DNA of 19,711 nt from JAVVHH01 sp032249615 (GTDB taxonomy: Bacteria > Pseudomonadota > Alphaproteobacteria > Acetobacterales > Acetobacteraceae): contig JAVVHH010000069.1 of assembly GCA_032249615.1 (NCBI GenBank), forward strand, positions 1 to 19,711. The letters are read 5' to 3'. How positions within the stretch are numbered: position 1 is the first letter of the stretch; every line of letters begins with the position of its first letter. The notes below the pieces were generated by a model that saw only the letters and a list, made by a program, of their open reading frames with translations, searched no databases and was not told where the DNA came from. Below are positions 6,804 through 14,899 of this stretch, piece after piece. Made by a program: the position numbers and the translations under genes.

Positions 6804-7364
6804 ATGCGCGTCAACGCGACACTTACAGCCATTCTGTTCAGCATGACCCTCCCAGCGGTGGCGCTGGCGCAGGGCAATTCGGCGGCGACCAACGGCAGCA
6901 CCGTCGCTTCCAACACGTCGTTGCCGGCCTCGGGCAACCAGTTCCTGAAACAAGTCGCTCAGGACAGCATCAACGAGGTTCACGAGGCGTTGGAAGCTGA
7001 GATCAAAGCGCACGACCCGGCCGTGCGCGCCTATGCTCGCCTGATGATCGACGATCACAGCATCCTGGCCAGCCAACTCGGCGCCATCGCCGGCGACACC
7101 GCGTTCAGCATGCCGCCTGCGTCACAGAACGAGGGGGGCACGAAGGAATTGCAGGGCCTGCAAGGGGCCAATTTCGACAAAACCTTCATCAGTCACGAGG
7201 TCAAGCAGCACAAGCAGAGCGTGCAGAATTGGGAAAAGGAAGCCGAGGCAAAGGGCGGCAACGCCGAGGTGAACGGGTTTGCCAAGCTCGGGCTGCCGTT
7301 GCAGCGCGAGCATCTCGCGATGGCCGAAGCGATTCAGGCCTCGATGAACAAGTCTGGTCAGTAA
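6804..7364 (+). CDS. Secreted DUF4142 (ferritin-like four-helix) protein
   Basis: The 186-residue product has a clear signal peptide (MRVNATLTAILFSMTLPAVALA, cleavage before QG). A mature domain follows, rich in amphipathic helices with the family pattern of spaced Glu/His residues: EVHEALEAEIKAHDPAVRAY, ARLMIDDHSIL, FDKTFISHEVKQHKQSV and a late LPLQREHLAMAEAIQ. This matches DUF4142, a ferritin-like periplasmic family of unknown function that is common in alphaproteobacteria and often listed among envelope-stress proteins. Whether the His/Glu residues bind metal is unproven. The ATG at 6804 follows GAGAGG at 8-9 bases; the in-frame start 18 codons upstream would destroy the signal peptide. 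A GC-rich hairpin follows the stop. Confidence 0.88.
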   Translation: MRVNATLTAILFSMTLPAVALAQGNSAATNGSTVASNTSLPASGNQFLKQVAQDSINEVHEALEAEIKAHDPAVRAYARLMIDDHSILASQLGAIAGDTAFSMPPASQNEGGTKELQGLQGANFDKTFISHEVKQHKQSVQNWEKEAEAKGGNAEVNGFAKLGLPLQREHLAMAEAIQASMNKSGQ

Positions 7365-7370
7365 CGTCCC

Positions 7371-7404
7371 GGCACCGGCGACCCTTCACGGGTTCGCCGG
7401 TGCC
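7371..7404. terminator. GC-rich hairpin between convergent genes
   Basis: The arms GGCACCGGCGA (7371-7381) and TCGCCGGTGCC (7394-7404) pair perfectly over 11 bases. The stem continues CCC/GGG across a single bulged T, leaving a 5-base loop. The hairpin starts 6 bases after the DUF4142 stop and ends 6 bases before the stop of the convergent phospholipase D-like gene. It is thus placed to act as a bidirectional terminator. There is no downstream T-run, so intrinsic termination efficiency is uncertain. Confidence 0.65.
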
Positions 7405-7410
7405 AACCCG

Positions 7411-8706
7411 CTAAAGGAAGCGCGCGAGCAGCGTCGCCTTCAATTCCTCGAAGCGCTGCAAGGGTCCGCGATCGTGCCAGGCCTGTCGATTGATCGTGTG
7501 GGAGTGGGCGAGGTCGGCGGCGAACAACGCCTCCATCTGGCTGCCGAACTCACGGCCGAGCACCACGGCGTCGATCTCGTTGTTCCAGATCACGCTGCGC
7601 CAATCGAGATTGGCGGAGCCGACGGCGGACCAGCCGCCGTCGATCACGGTCGTCTTGGCGTGCAGGATGCGTCCCTGGCGTTCGTGGATGCCGACGCCGG
7701 CGTCGAGCAATCCGCCATAGGCAGCCCGGCCCGCCCAGAGCGCCATGCTGCTGTCGCTCTCGCCCGGCACGATCAGCTGGACGTCGACCCCGCGCCGCGC
7801 GGCCGCTTCCAACGCATCGAGCATGGCCGGTGTCGGGACGAAGAAGCCGGTCGTGAGATGCACTGAGTGCCGCGATAGCGCGATGGAGGCGAGCAGCGTG
7901 CGATAGATCAGTGGCTCCCCGTCTTTCGGATCGCCGTCGATCGCTTGAACGAGCGTGTCGCCGACCGGTCCGCCGGGTGGCGGCGCCGGCGGCAGCGGCG
8001 GTCCGTTCTGCTCCCACCAGGTTTCGGCAAAGAACTCCTCGAATTGTGCAGAGACCGGGCCGTCGATCTCGACATCCGTGTCGCGCCAAGCCTGCTCGTC
8101 CGGGCCCTCCCCGCGCGGCCCCGGCGCGTTTTCGTAGACCTTGCTGATGTTCACGCCGCCGGTGATGCAGAGATGGCCGTCGATGCAGAGCAGCTTGCGG
8201 TGGTCTCGGCGGTTGAGGTCGACCGGCACGCGGGAGTTGGGCTCGACCGGGTTGTAGGCGAGAACGCCGGCTCCCGCGGCGCGGAGGCGGTCGAAGATCG
8301 CCGCCTTCGTCGTGAGCGCACCCCAGGAATCGTAGATCAGGTAAACCGCCACCCCTCGCGCCCGGGCTGCGAGCAGTAGGTCGGCGAACTGGCTTCCCGC
8401 GATATCGTCGAACTCGTAGCTTTCCATGTCGATACGCTCGCGGGCGCTCTCGATCGCCCGGCGCATGGCGGCGAACGTGGCCGGGCCGTCGATTAGCAGG
8501 GCGACGCGGTTGCCGGGCACGAACGGGCGGTGCGCGTAGAGCTCGCCCTGGCGGCGCATCAGGTCGATGCTACTGACCTGCGGATCGCTCCGGTCCACAC
8601 GTTCGGCTTGGTGGATTTCCGGGCGGAGACCGGGTGGCACCGCGGTGGGCGCGCAACGAGCGAGCAACGGGATCACCAGGCAAGCGGCAAGAACTCGAAG
8701 TCGCAC
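7411..8706 (-). CDS. Phospholipase D / cardiolipin synthase-like predicted lipoprotein
   Basis: About 431 residues with two PLD-type HKD motifs: HRKLLCIDG (H169, K171, D176) followed by ITGGVN, and HAKTTVIDG (H349, K351, D356) followed by AVGSANLDWRS. Two HKD motifs in one chain form a single active site that transfers phosphatidyl groups or hydrolyses phosphodiesters. The nearest known role is cardiolipin synthesis (ClsA/ClsB/ClsC type). Unlike ClsA it has no paired N-terminal membrane helices. Instead it has a short signal with a lipobox-like LARC (Cys at 18), suggesting a periplasmic lipoprotein. The GTG at 8706 is chosen because it gives this signal and follows GAGAG 8 bases upstream; the frame is open for 56 more codons that look non-coding. 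A candidate promoter lies just upstream at 8743-8771. Confidence 0.85.
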   Translation of the reverse strand: MRLRVLAACLVIPLLARCAPTAVPPGLRPEIHQAERVDRSDPQVSSIDLMRRQGELYAHRPFVPGNRVALLIDGPATFAAMRRAIESARERIDMESYEFDDIAGSQFADLLLAARARGVAVYLIYDSWGALTTKAAIFDRLRAAGAGVLAYNPVEPNSRVPVDLNRRDHRKLLCIDGHLCITGGVNISKVYENAPGPRGEGPDEQAWRDTDVEIDGPVSAQFEEFFAETWWEQNGPPLPPAPPPGGPVGDTLVQAIDGDPKDGEPLIYRTLLASIALSRHSVHLTTGFFVPTPAMLDALEAAARRGVDVQLIVPGESDSSMALWAGRAAYGGLLDAGVGIHERQGRILHAKTTVIDGGWSAVGSANLDWRSVIWNNEIDAVVLGREFGSQMEALFAADLAHSHTINRQAWHDRGPLQRFEELKATLLARFL

Positions 8707-8742
8707 TGCGGTGTCTCTCGTTGTTTGATGGCGGTTTTCGTT

Positions 8743-8771
8743 AAAATAGCGCAAAACGCGCCAATTCCCAA
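8743..8771 (-). promoter_or_regulatory. Candidate sigma-70 promoter for the phospholipase D-like gene
   Basis: On the minus strand, TTGGGA and TATTTT are separated by exactly 17 bases. Each matches 4 of 6 positions of the vegetative consensus (TTGACA / TATAAT). The -10 element lies 36 bases before the chosen GTG start. It falls in a locally AT-rich pocket of an otherwise GC-rich region. This is a pattern match only. Confidence 0.35.
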
Positions 8772-8954
8772 ATCGAAACGGCACCGCCGCCGGGTCGCAT
8801 GGGGGATTGCGTTCGGTCCGGTTGGCAGGCTCCCGGTCCCGCCACGCTGATCGCGAAATGACGCTTGACAGCAATTGTATTACTATCGACCCATGCCACC
8901 TCCGTCACGATCGATCCGGTGCTCGAAGATCCCTACGATTCCGCTGGAACAGTG

Positions 8955-11900
8955 ATGGCTTTTGACGTGCCGCCTCCCGCGCCGGCCGGTTCTGGGGCAG
9001 AGGAAACCGAGTCCGGCAACTCGCTGGACCGTCTCGTGCGCTTGGCCGCTCTGCTGTGCGACGCCCCGACTGGCCTCATCACCCTGGTCGACGACATCCG
9101 CCAGATCTACGCGGCGCAGGTCGGGTGGGACGGCCCCGACACCTCGCCACTCGAATTCGGCTTCTGCCCCACGGTGGTGAACCAGGCCGAGACGCTCGTT
9201 ATCCCCGAAATCTTCGCCGACCCGGTTCATGCGGCCAATCCCATCACGCGTGAGGGGGGGCCGCGTTTTTACGCCGGCGTTCCGCTGTTCACGGAGGCGC
9301 GGGGGGTGTTCGGCGCTCTGTGCGTGCTGGACACGGTGCCGCGGCCAAATGGGCTGTTGCCGGCCCAGCTGGACGCGCTGCAGGCGCTCTCGGCACAGAT
9401 CGTCAGCCAGTTCGAATTGCGGCGAGCCCTGGCGCAACGCGATGCGCTGCTGGCCGAGCAGCGCGCGGTCAGCCTCGAGCGCGACGCGCTGGCCCGGGTC
9501 CAGGCGACCATCGCCGGATCGGACGGGAACCTCGACACGATCTTGGCGGCGCTGCTGTTCAATGTTGGCGAGGCGGTGCCGGCGGCCGAAGGTGGGGTGA
9601 TCGAGCTGGTCGACGGCCATGCGCTGGAATACCGCGCCGTGACCGGGGTCCTCGAACGTCACAAAGGCCTACGCGTCACGCTGGACGGCACGCTCACCGG
9701 AGCCTGCGTCGCCAACAACGAGCCGATCCGGCTGGACGAAGCCCGCGGCAACCCGCGCGTGCTGCACTCCCTCGCGGAACAGCTCGGCCTGCGCTCCGCC
9801 GTCTTGGCGCCGGTCGCGCGGGGCGCGCAGGTGCTCGGCGTGCTGAAGCTGCAGTCGAGCCAGCCGGCCGCCTTCAACGATCGCGACCTGCAAGTGGTTC
9901 GGATTTTCGCGGGCGCGGTCACGGCGGGGCTGACGGAGGTGCGCGCGGCGGAAGCGCAGCAGGCCGTGCTCGATGGCGCGCGGCGCCAACGGGCGATCCT
10001 CGATAGTGCGACCGATTTCGCGATCATCGCCACCGATCGCGAGGGCCGGGTCACGGATTGGAATACCGGCGCGGAACGCATCCTGGGCTGGACGGTCGCC
10101 GAGGTCCGAGGCGAGACGATCGAGCGCATCTTCACGCCGGAAGACCGCGCAGCCCGGGCGACGTTGGCGGAGATGGCGGCCGCGCTGCGATACGGCCGTG
10201 CAACCGACGACCGCTGGCATCTCCGGCGCGACGGCAGCCGTTTCTGGGCGAGCGGCGAGATGATGCCGCTGCGGGATGGCCGCGAGGAGCATATCGGCTT
10301 TCTGAAGATCCTCCGCGACCGCACGGCCGAGCACCAGGCGGGCAAGGCGCTGCGCGAGGCGGAGGCCGCTCTCGAGCGCGCGCAGGTCGCCGGCGGCGTT
10401 GGCGTGTTCTCCATCGAGATCGCCGAGAACATGCTGAAGGCGACCCCCGAGTTCTGCCGCCTCTACGGCCTTCCCGTCCGCGCGTATTTTGAGCCCGAGG
10501 AGGTCGAGCGCACCATCGTCCCGGAGGACAGCCCCTTGGCGTCCAACGCGTCTAAACGGATCGCCGCCGACGTGTTGCAGGACGTGGAATACCGCATCCG
10601 CCGCGCCGACACCGGCGAGATCCGCTGGCTTTCCCGGCGCGCCGATATCGAACGCGACGAGAACGGGCAACCGGCGCGCTTCTTCGGCGTGGTGCGCGAC
10701 ATTACCGAACAGCGCAACGCGCGCGATGCGCTCGCGGAAAGCGAGGGCCGCTACCGAGCTTTGTTCGAGGCGATCGACGACGGCTTCTGCATCATCGAAT
10801 TCATCGACGGTCCGCACGGGCCGGCGAGCGACTACATCCATATCGAAGCCAATCCCGGCTATGAACGGCACACGGGCATCACCGATGTCGTCGGCAAGCG
10901 GCTCCGCGAACTGACAGTCAGCGAGGCTGACCACTGGGTCGACCTGTTCGGCGGCGTGTTGCAGAGCGGCCAGCCGATCCGCACCGAGCACGAACTGAGG
11001 CCCGGGCGCTACATCGAGCTCTCGGCGGCACGCATCGAGCCGGCGACCCGGCGGCAGGTCTCCATCCTGCTCCGTGACATCACCAGCCGCAAACGCTCCG
11101 AGACGGCCTTGCGCGCCAGCGAAGCATTGGCGCGCGAGAACGTCCAGCGCGTGCAACTCGCCTTGGCCGCAGGGGCGATCATCGGCACCTGGCTGTGGGA
11201 TCTCACGACCGACAGCATCACCGTCGACGAGGGGTTTGCCCGTGCCTTTGGTCTCGACCCTTCCCTGGGCAGCGTGAACCTCAACCGCGACCAGGTCATC
11301 GCGGGCGTGCACCCGGACGATAAGCCGGGGCTGATCGAAGCGGTGGAGGAGGCGATCGGCCGCGGCGGCGCTTTCGCGCGCCAATACCGCGTTCGCCGCG
11401 CCGACGGCCAATATCACTGGATCGAGGCGACCGGCCGCATCGAGCTGGCGCCCGATGGCACGCCGCTCAGCTTCCCCGGCGTGCTGGTCGACGTCGGCGA
11501 ACGGCGCGCGCTGGAGGCCGAGCGCGACCGCGCCGCCTTCGCGCTACGGGCGCTCAACGAGACGCTGGAGCAACGGGTCGCCGAACGAACGGCCGAACTG
11601 ATGCGAGCCGAGGAGGCGCTGCGCCAATCCCAGAAGATGGAGGCGGTCGGCCAGCTCACCGGCGGCCTGGCGCACGATTTCAACAACCTACTGACCAGCG
11701 TGACCGGCAGCCTCGAACTGCTGCAGGCCCGCATCGCGCAGGGCCGGATCAATGATCTGGACCGCTACGTCAACGCGGCCCAGGGCGCGTCCAAGCGCGC
11801 CGCCTCGCTCACCCACCGGCTGCTGGCCTTCTCCCGGCGTCAGACCCTCGACCCCAAGCCGACCGACATGAACCAGCTCATCCTCGGAATGCAGGAGCTG

Positions 11901-12773
11901 ATCCAACGGACGGTCGGGCCGGCCATCACCGTCGAGACCGCGCCCGCCCCCGAGCTCTGGTCGACCTTGGTCGACCCGGGGCAGCTCGAGAACGCCCTGC
12001 TCAACCTCTGCATCAATGCGCGGGACGCGATGCCGGACGGCGGTACCATCACGATCGAGACCTGCAACCGCCGGCTCGACCAGCGCGCGGCCGCCGAGCG
12101 CGAGCTCACTCCGGGGCAATATGTCTGCATGAGCGTCTCGGACGTCGGCACCGGCATGTCGTCCGACGTGATCGACAAAGCGTTCGACCCGTTCTTCACG
12201 ACCAAGCCCATCGGCCAGGGCACCGGCCTGGGCTTGTCGATGATCTACGGTTTCGCCAAGCAGTCTGGCGGCCAGGTCCTCATTTCGTCGGAGGAAGGGC
12301 AAGGGACCAGTGTCTTGCTCTACCTCCCCCGCCACCTCGGACCGGCGGAGCACGCCGAACCAGCGCCCGAGCTCGCCACCGCCCCTCGCGCGCAAGACGG
12401 CCAAACGGTGCTCGTGATCGACGACGAACCGACCGTGCGCATGTTGGTGACGGAGGTCTTGCAAGATCTCGGCTACGCCGCGATCGAAGCCGCCGATGGC
12501 CCGTCCGGGCTGGAAGCGTTGCGGTCGGACCGTCGGATCGATCTTCTGGTCACCGATGTCGGCCTGCCGGGCGGGATGAACGGCCGGCAAATCGCCGATG
12601 CCGCCCGGGTCGCCCGGCCCGGGCTGACCGTGCTGTTCATCACCGGCTATGCCGAGAACGCGGTCATCAGCCACGGCGATCTCGACCGCGGCATGCACGT
12701 CATGACCAAGCCTTTCACGATGGAAGCGCTCGCCAAGCGCATCAAGGAGTTGATCGGCTCCGCCGTCAGCTGA
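8955..12773 (+). CDS. Soluble hybrid sensor histidine kinase (GAF2-PAS4-HisKA-HATPase-REC)
   Basis: About 1272 residues with no membrane segment. Domains in order: GAF (about 24-160), short coiled coil, GAF (about 180-332), PAS (344-459), PAS (476-587), a divergent PAS (599-714), PAS (731-854, ending with a PAC-like RRADGQYHW segment), coiled coil, dimerisation/phosphoacceptor domain with GGLAHDFNNLL (H907), ATPase domain with N-box (INARDAM near 1020), G1 (SDVGTGM) and G2 (GTGLGLS), and a C-terminal receiver with VIDDEP, phosphoacceptor D1201 (VTDVGLP) and MTKPF Lys. All catalytic residues are present, so it is probably an active phosphorelay kinase sensing cytoplasmic signals; the GAF and PAS ligands are unknown. 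No response regulator or Hpt gene is adjacent. The ATG at 8955 is chosen over an upstream TTG at 8865, which has no ribosome site; GTG 8952 is also possible. The stop overlaps the convergent neighbour by 8 bases. Confidence 0.92.
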   Translation: MAFDVPPPAPAGSGAEETESGNSLDRLVRLAALLCDAPTGLITLVDDIRQIYAAQVGWDGPDTSPLEFGFCPTVVNQAETLVIPEIFADPVHAANPITREGGPRFYAGVPLFTEARGVFGALCVLDTVPRPNGLLPAQLDALQALSAQIVSQFELRRALAQRDALLAEQRAVSLERDALARVQATIAGSDGNLDTILAALLFNVGEAVPAAEGGVIELVDGHALEYRAVTGVLERHKGLRVTLDGTLTGACVANNEPIRLDEARGNPRVLHSLAEQLGLRSAVLAPVARGAQVLGVLKLQSSQPAAFNDRDLQVVRIFAGAVTAGLTEVRAAEAQQAVLDGARRQRAILDSATDFAIIATDREGRVTDWNTGAERILGWTVAEVRGETIERIFTPEDRAARATLAEMAAALRYGRATDDRWHLRRDGSRFWASGEMMPLRDGREEHIGFLKILRDRTAEHQAGKALREAEAALERAQVAGGVGVFSIEIAENMLKATPEFCRLYGLPVRAYFEPEEVERTIVPEDSPLASNASKRIAADVLQDVEYRIRRADTGEIRWLSRRADIERDENGQPARFFGVVRDITEQRNARDALAESEGRYRALFEAIDDGFCIIEFIDGPHGPASDYIHIEANPGYERHTGITDVVGKRLRELTVSEADHWVDLFGGVLQSGQPIRTEHELRPGRYIELSAARIEPATRRQVSILLRDITSRKRSETALRASEALARENVQRVQLALAAGAIIGTWLWDLTTDSITVDEGFARAFGLDPSLGSVNLNRDQVIAGVHPDDKPGLIEAVEEAIGRGGAFARQYRVRRADGQYHWIEATGRIELAPDGTPLSFPGVLVDVGERRALEAERDRAAFALRALNETLEQRVAERTAELMRAEEALRQSQKMEAVGQLTGGLAHDFNNLLTSVTGSLELLQARIAQGRINDLDRYVNAAQGASKRAASLTHRLLAFSRRQTLDPKPTDMNQLILGMQELIQRTVGPAITVETAPAPELWSTLVDPGQLENALLNLCINARDAMPDGGTITIETCNRRLDQRAAAERELTPGQYVCMSVSDVGTGMSSDVIDKAFDPFFTTKPIGQGTGLGLSMIYGFAKQSGGQVLISSEEGQGTSVLLYLPRHLGPAEHAEPAPELATAPRAQDGQTVLVIDDEPTVRMLVTEVLQDLGYAAIEAADGPSGLEALRSDRRIDLLVTDVGLPGGMNGRQIADAARVARPGLTVLFITGYAENAVISHGDLDRGMHVMTKPFTMEALAKRIKELIGSAVS

Positions 12774-13638
12774 GACGGGTCACCCTCATCTCCACCGCGA
12801 AATCAGCCTCCGCACTCGTCCCCACGGTCCCGCTGACCGGGGCCGCGGACGCGGGGTCGGCCGTGGCCGCGAGCGGGATGTGGCCGGAACCGGTCATTAG
12901 CCCCGACGTCGCGTCGAACCCGATCCAGCCCGCGCCGGGCAGGTAGACCTCCGCCCAAGCGTGGAGGTCCGCGCGGTCCGTCTCCAGGCCCGGCGTCGGC
13001 CCTGCCGCGTCGACCAGCTGGATCAGGTACCCCGACACGAAGCGCGCCGCGAAGCCGAGCGCGCGCGCGACGCAGACCAGCAGCCACGCCACGTCCCGGC
13101 ACGATCCGGTGCCCCCCTGAATGGTTTGCGCCGGGCCGAGCACGCCGGGCTCGAGCCGTTGGATGTAGGTGATCTTGCCGCAGAGATGCCGGTTCAGCCC
13201 CACGAGCAAATCGACCGTCGCCTGGCCGCCGAGGGGAAAGCCATCCAGCAGCTCGAGCAGCCAGGGCTCGATCGCCGCTGCCCCCAGGAACGCCGCCAGT
13301 TCCCGCCGCAGCAGCGCGGGGTAGGCGAACGGCCACAGGCCGGCTTCCGGCTCCAGCACGAACTCGAACGGGTTCACCTCCGCAAGCTCCGCGTGCAGCG
13401 TCACGGTCAGCGCCAGCGCCTCCGCCGGTTGCGCGAACAGCAGCCGCGCAAGGAGATTGCCGGAAGGGTCCCGCAGCCAGTGCACCGCCTCCGGTTCCGG
13501 CACGACTGCCAAGTTGTAGGACCGGATCGTGGCCCGGGCATGCGGCGCCGGATGCAGCCGGACCACCTGCGGACCGATTGCGACGGACCGGCCGTACACG
13601 TAATTCGTCCGGTGGTGCAAGGCGACCGACATTGGCAT
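12766..13638 (-). CDS. Transglutaminase-like cysteine protease superfamily protein
   Basis: About 290 residues. The N-terminal part (HHRTNYVYGRSVAIGPQVVR, then LHPAPH) is the beta domain that precedes bacterial transglutaminase-like cores. The core carries the triad: C180 in GGTGSCRDVAW, H226 in DLHAWAEVYLPGAGW and D242 in IGFDAT. Such proteins are putative proteases or amide hydrolases. Many alphaproteobacterial relatives are about 1100 residues with a long extra C-terminal part; this one is the short stand-alone form. ATG 13638 is chosen from family-like N-terminal sequence. A GTG at 13701, which overlaps the stop of the upstream oxidoreductase gene as GTGA, would indicate tight coupling, but it lacks a ribosome site. 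The gene is probably in one transcript with that oxidoreductase. Its stop overlaps the kinase stop by 8 bases. Confidence 0.87.
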   Translation of the reverse strand: MPMSVALHHRTNYVYGRSVAIGPQVVRLHPAPHARATIRSYNLAVVPEPEAVHWLRDPSGNLLARLLFAQPAEALALTVTLHAELAEVNPFEFVLEPEAGLWPFAYPALLRRELAAFLGAAAIEPWLLELLDGFPLGGQATVDLLVGLNRHLCGKITYIQRLEPGVLGPAQTIQGGTGSCRDVAWLLVCVARALGFAARFVSGYLIQLVDAAGPTPGLETDRADLHAWAEVYLPGAGWIGFDATSGLMTGSGHIPLAATADPASAAPVSGTVGTSAEADFAVEMRVTRLS

Positions 13639-13697
13639 GGGCTGGCTCTTATCGAGGGATGGAGCACGCTGGCCTGATCTCGCCCGCCCGTCCAGCT

Positions 13698-14873
13698 TCA
13701 CCCGTGTAGCGTTAGAGCCTCGGCTGTGCCCGACCCGGCGCTCAGCCGGCCGAGCCGGAACGGCTCGAGCGGGAGGTTGGGCGTCTCGCCCCGGGCGAGC
13801 GAGGCGCAGATCCGTCCCGTCACCGGCCCGAGACAGAAGCCATGCCCCGAAAACCCCATCACCAGCACCAGCCCATCCGGCCCCACGCGCTCGATCACCG
13901 GCAGCGCGTCCGGCGTCGAATCGATCAGCCCGACCCAGCAGTCGTCCAACGGAGCGTCCAGCGCCGGCGGCACCAGCGCCCCGAACAGCCCGGCCAGTGC
14001 CGCGACATCCCCGACCTTCGGCCGCAACCGTGGCCCCGCCCGGCGACCCTCCCGCACCTCGCCGTCCGCGAACGCGATCCCGCCCGTCCAGGGGCGCCCG
14101 CTGCCCGTGAAGCGGAACCGGCCGTCGATCTCCTGTCGGCCGGCGCAGGACGCGTCCGCGACGCCGATCACCTGGTCCAGCACCGGCGCCACCGGAGCCG
14201 TCCGCACCGCCGTCACCGCGCGCGGCACCATCGGCACCGCCATCCCCAGCGGCGATAACAGCTCATTGCCCATCACGCCGGTCGCGAGCACGACGCCGCC
14301 GCATGTGATCGATCGCCGCTCCGTGCGGACGCCGGTGATGCGTCCCGCTGCCGTCTCGAGCGCGACGACGCCCTCGCCGAAGCAAAGCGTCGCGCCCGCC
14401 CGCTCGGCCGCGGCACAGAAGGCGGCAACGGTGGCCGTCGGATCCGCATGGCCATCGGTCGGGCAATAGGAAGCGCCATGGAGGTCCGCCGCAACCGCCG
14501 GCGCCAGCGCCCGCAGCCCGGCCGCGTCCAGCAATCGCACATCCAGCCCCGCCGATCGCTGCACGGCCACCATCGCCGCCAAGCTGTCCAGATGCGCCTG
14601 GCTCCTCGCCAACCGCAGGTTGCCGCGTTGGACATAATGCGTGGGCGCCCCCAGCCGCTCGGCCAGCTGCTCCCAATCGGCGATGGCCGCCTGCGCCAAC
14701 GGCAGCTCCGCCGGGTGCCGACCTGACGCACGCACGCCCGCCAGCGTCCACCCGCTCGCCATCGCCGCCGGTCCAAATCGGTCGATCAGGGTCACCGACA
14801 CACCGCTGCTGGCGAGCTCGAACGCGGTGGCCGCCCCGCTGATGCCCGCCCCCACGACAACGATTTCCGTCAC
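13698..14873 (-). CDS. FAD-dependent oxidoreductase, DAO family (amine/amino-acid type)
   Basis: The 391-residue product has an N-terminal Rossmann dinucleotide motif, IVVVGAGISGAATAFELA (GxGxxG at 8-13), followed by an acidic residue region (LIDRFGP). It ends with the C-terminal FAD-contacting segment FSGHGFCLGPVTGRICASLA, the arrangement of the DAO family that includes D-amino-acid dehydrogenase, glycine oxidase and sarcosine oxidase beta. DGHADPTATVAAF is the typical mid-domain motif. The likely reaction is oxidative deamination or demethylation of a small amine or amino acid; the substrate cannot be told. GTG 14873 is chosen because GGGGAG lies 6 bases upstream; a TTG two codons earlier would start immediately at that site. 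It is divergent from the RraA-like gene and lies directly upstream of the transglutaminase-like gene. Confidence 0.88.
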   Translation of the reverse strand: MTEIVVVGAGISGAATAFELASSGVSVTLIDRFGPAAMASGWTLAGVRASGRHPAELPLAQAAIADWEQLAERLGAPTHYVQRGNLRLARSQAHLDSLAAMVAVQRSAGLDVRLLDAAGLRALAPAVAADLHGASYCPTDGHADPTATVAAFCAAAERAGATLCFGEGVVALETAAGRITGVRTERRSITCGGVVLATGVMGNELLSPLGMAVPMVPRAVTAVRTAPVAPVLDQVIGVADASCAGRQEIDGRFRFTGSGRPWTGGIAFADGEVREGRRAGPRLRPKVGDVAALAGLFGALVPPALDAPLDDCWVGLIDSTPDALPVIERVGPDGLVLVMGFSGHGFCLGPVTGRICASLARGETPNLPLEPFRLGRLSAGSGTAEALTLHG

Positions 14874-14899
14874 GCCCAACTCCCCACCTCAGACAAACC

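Noticed and set aside
9669..12698. Long minus-strand open frames inside the hybrid kinase gene (9669-11417 and 11688-12698)
   Set aside because: They are mirror frames of a gene with clear GAF/PAS/HisKA/receiver motifs and contain no recognisable domain.
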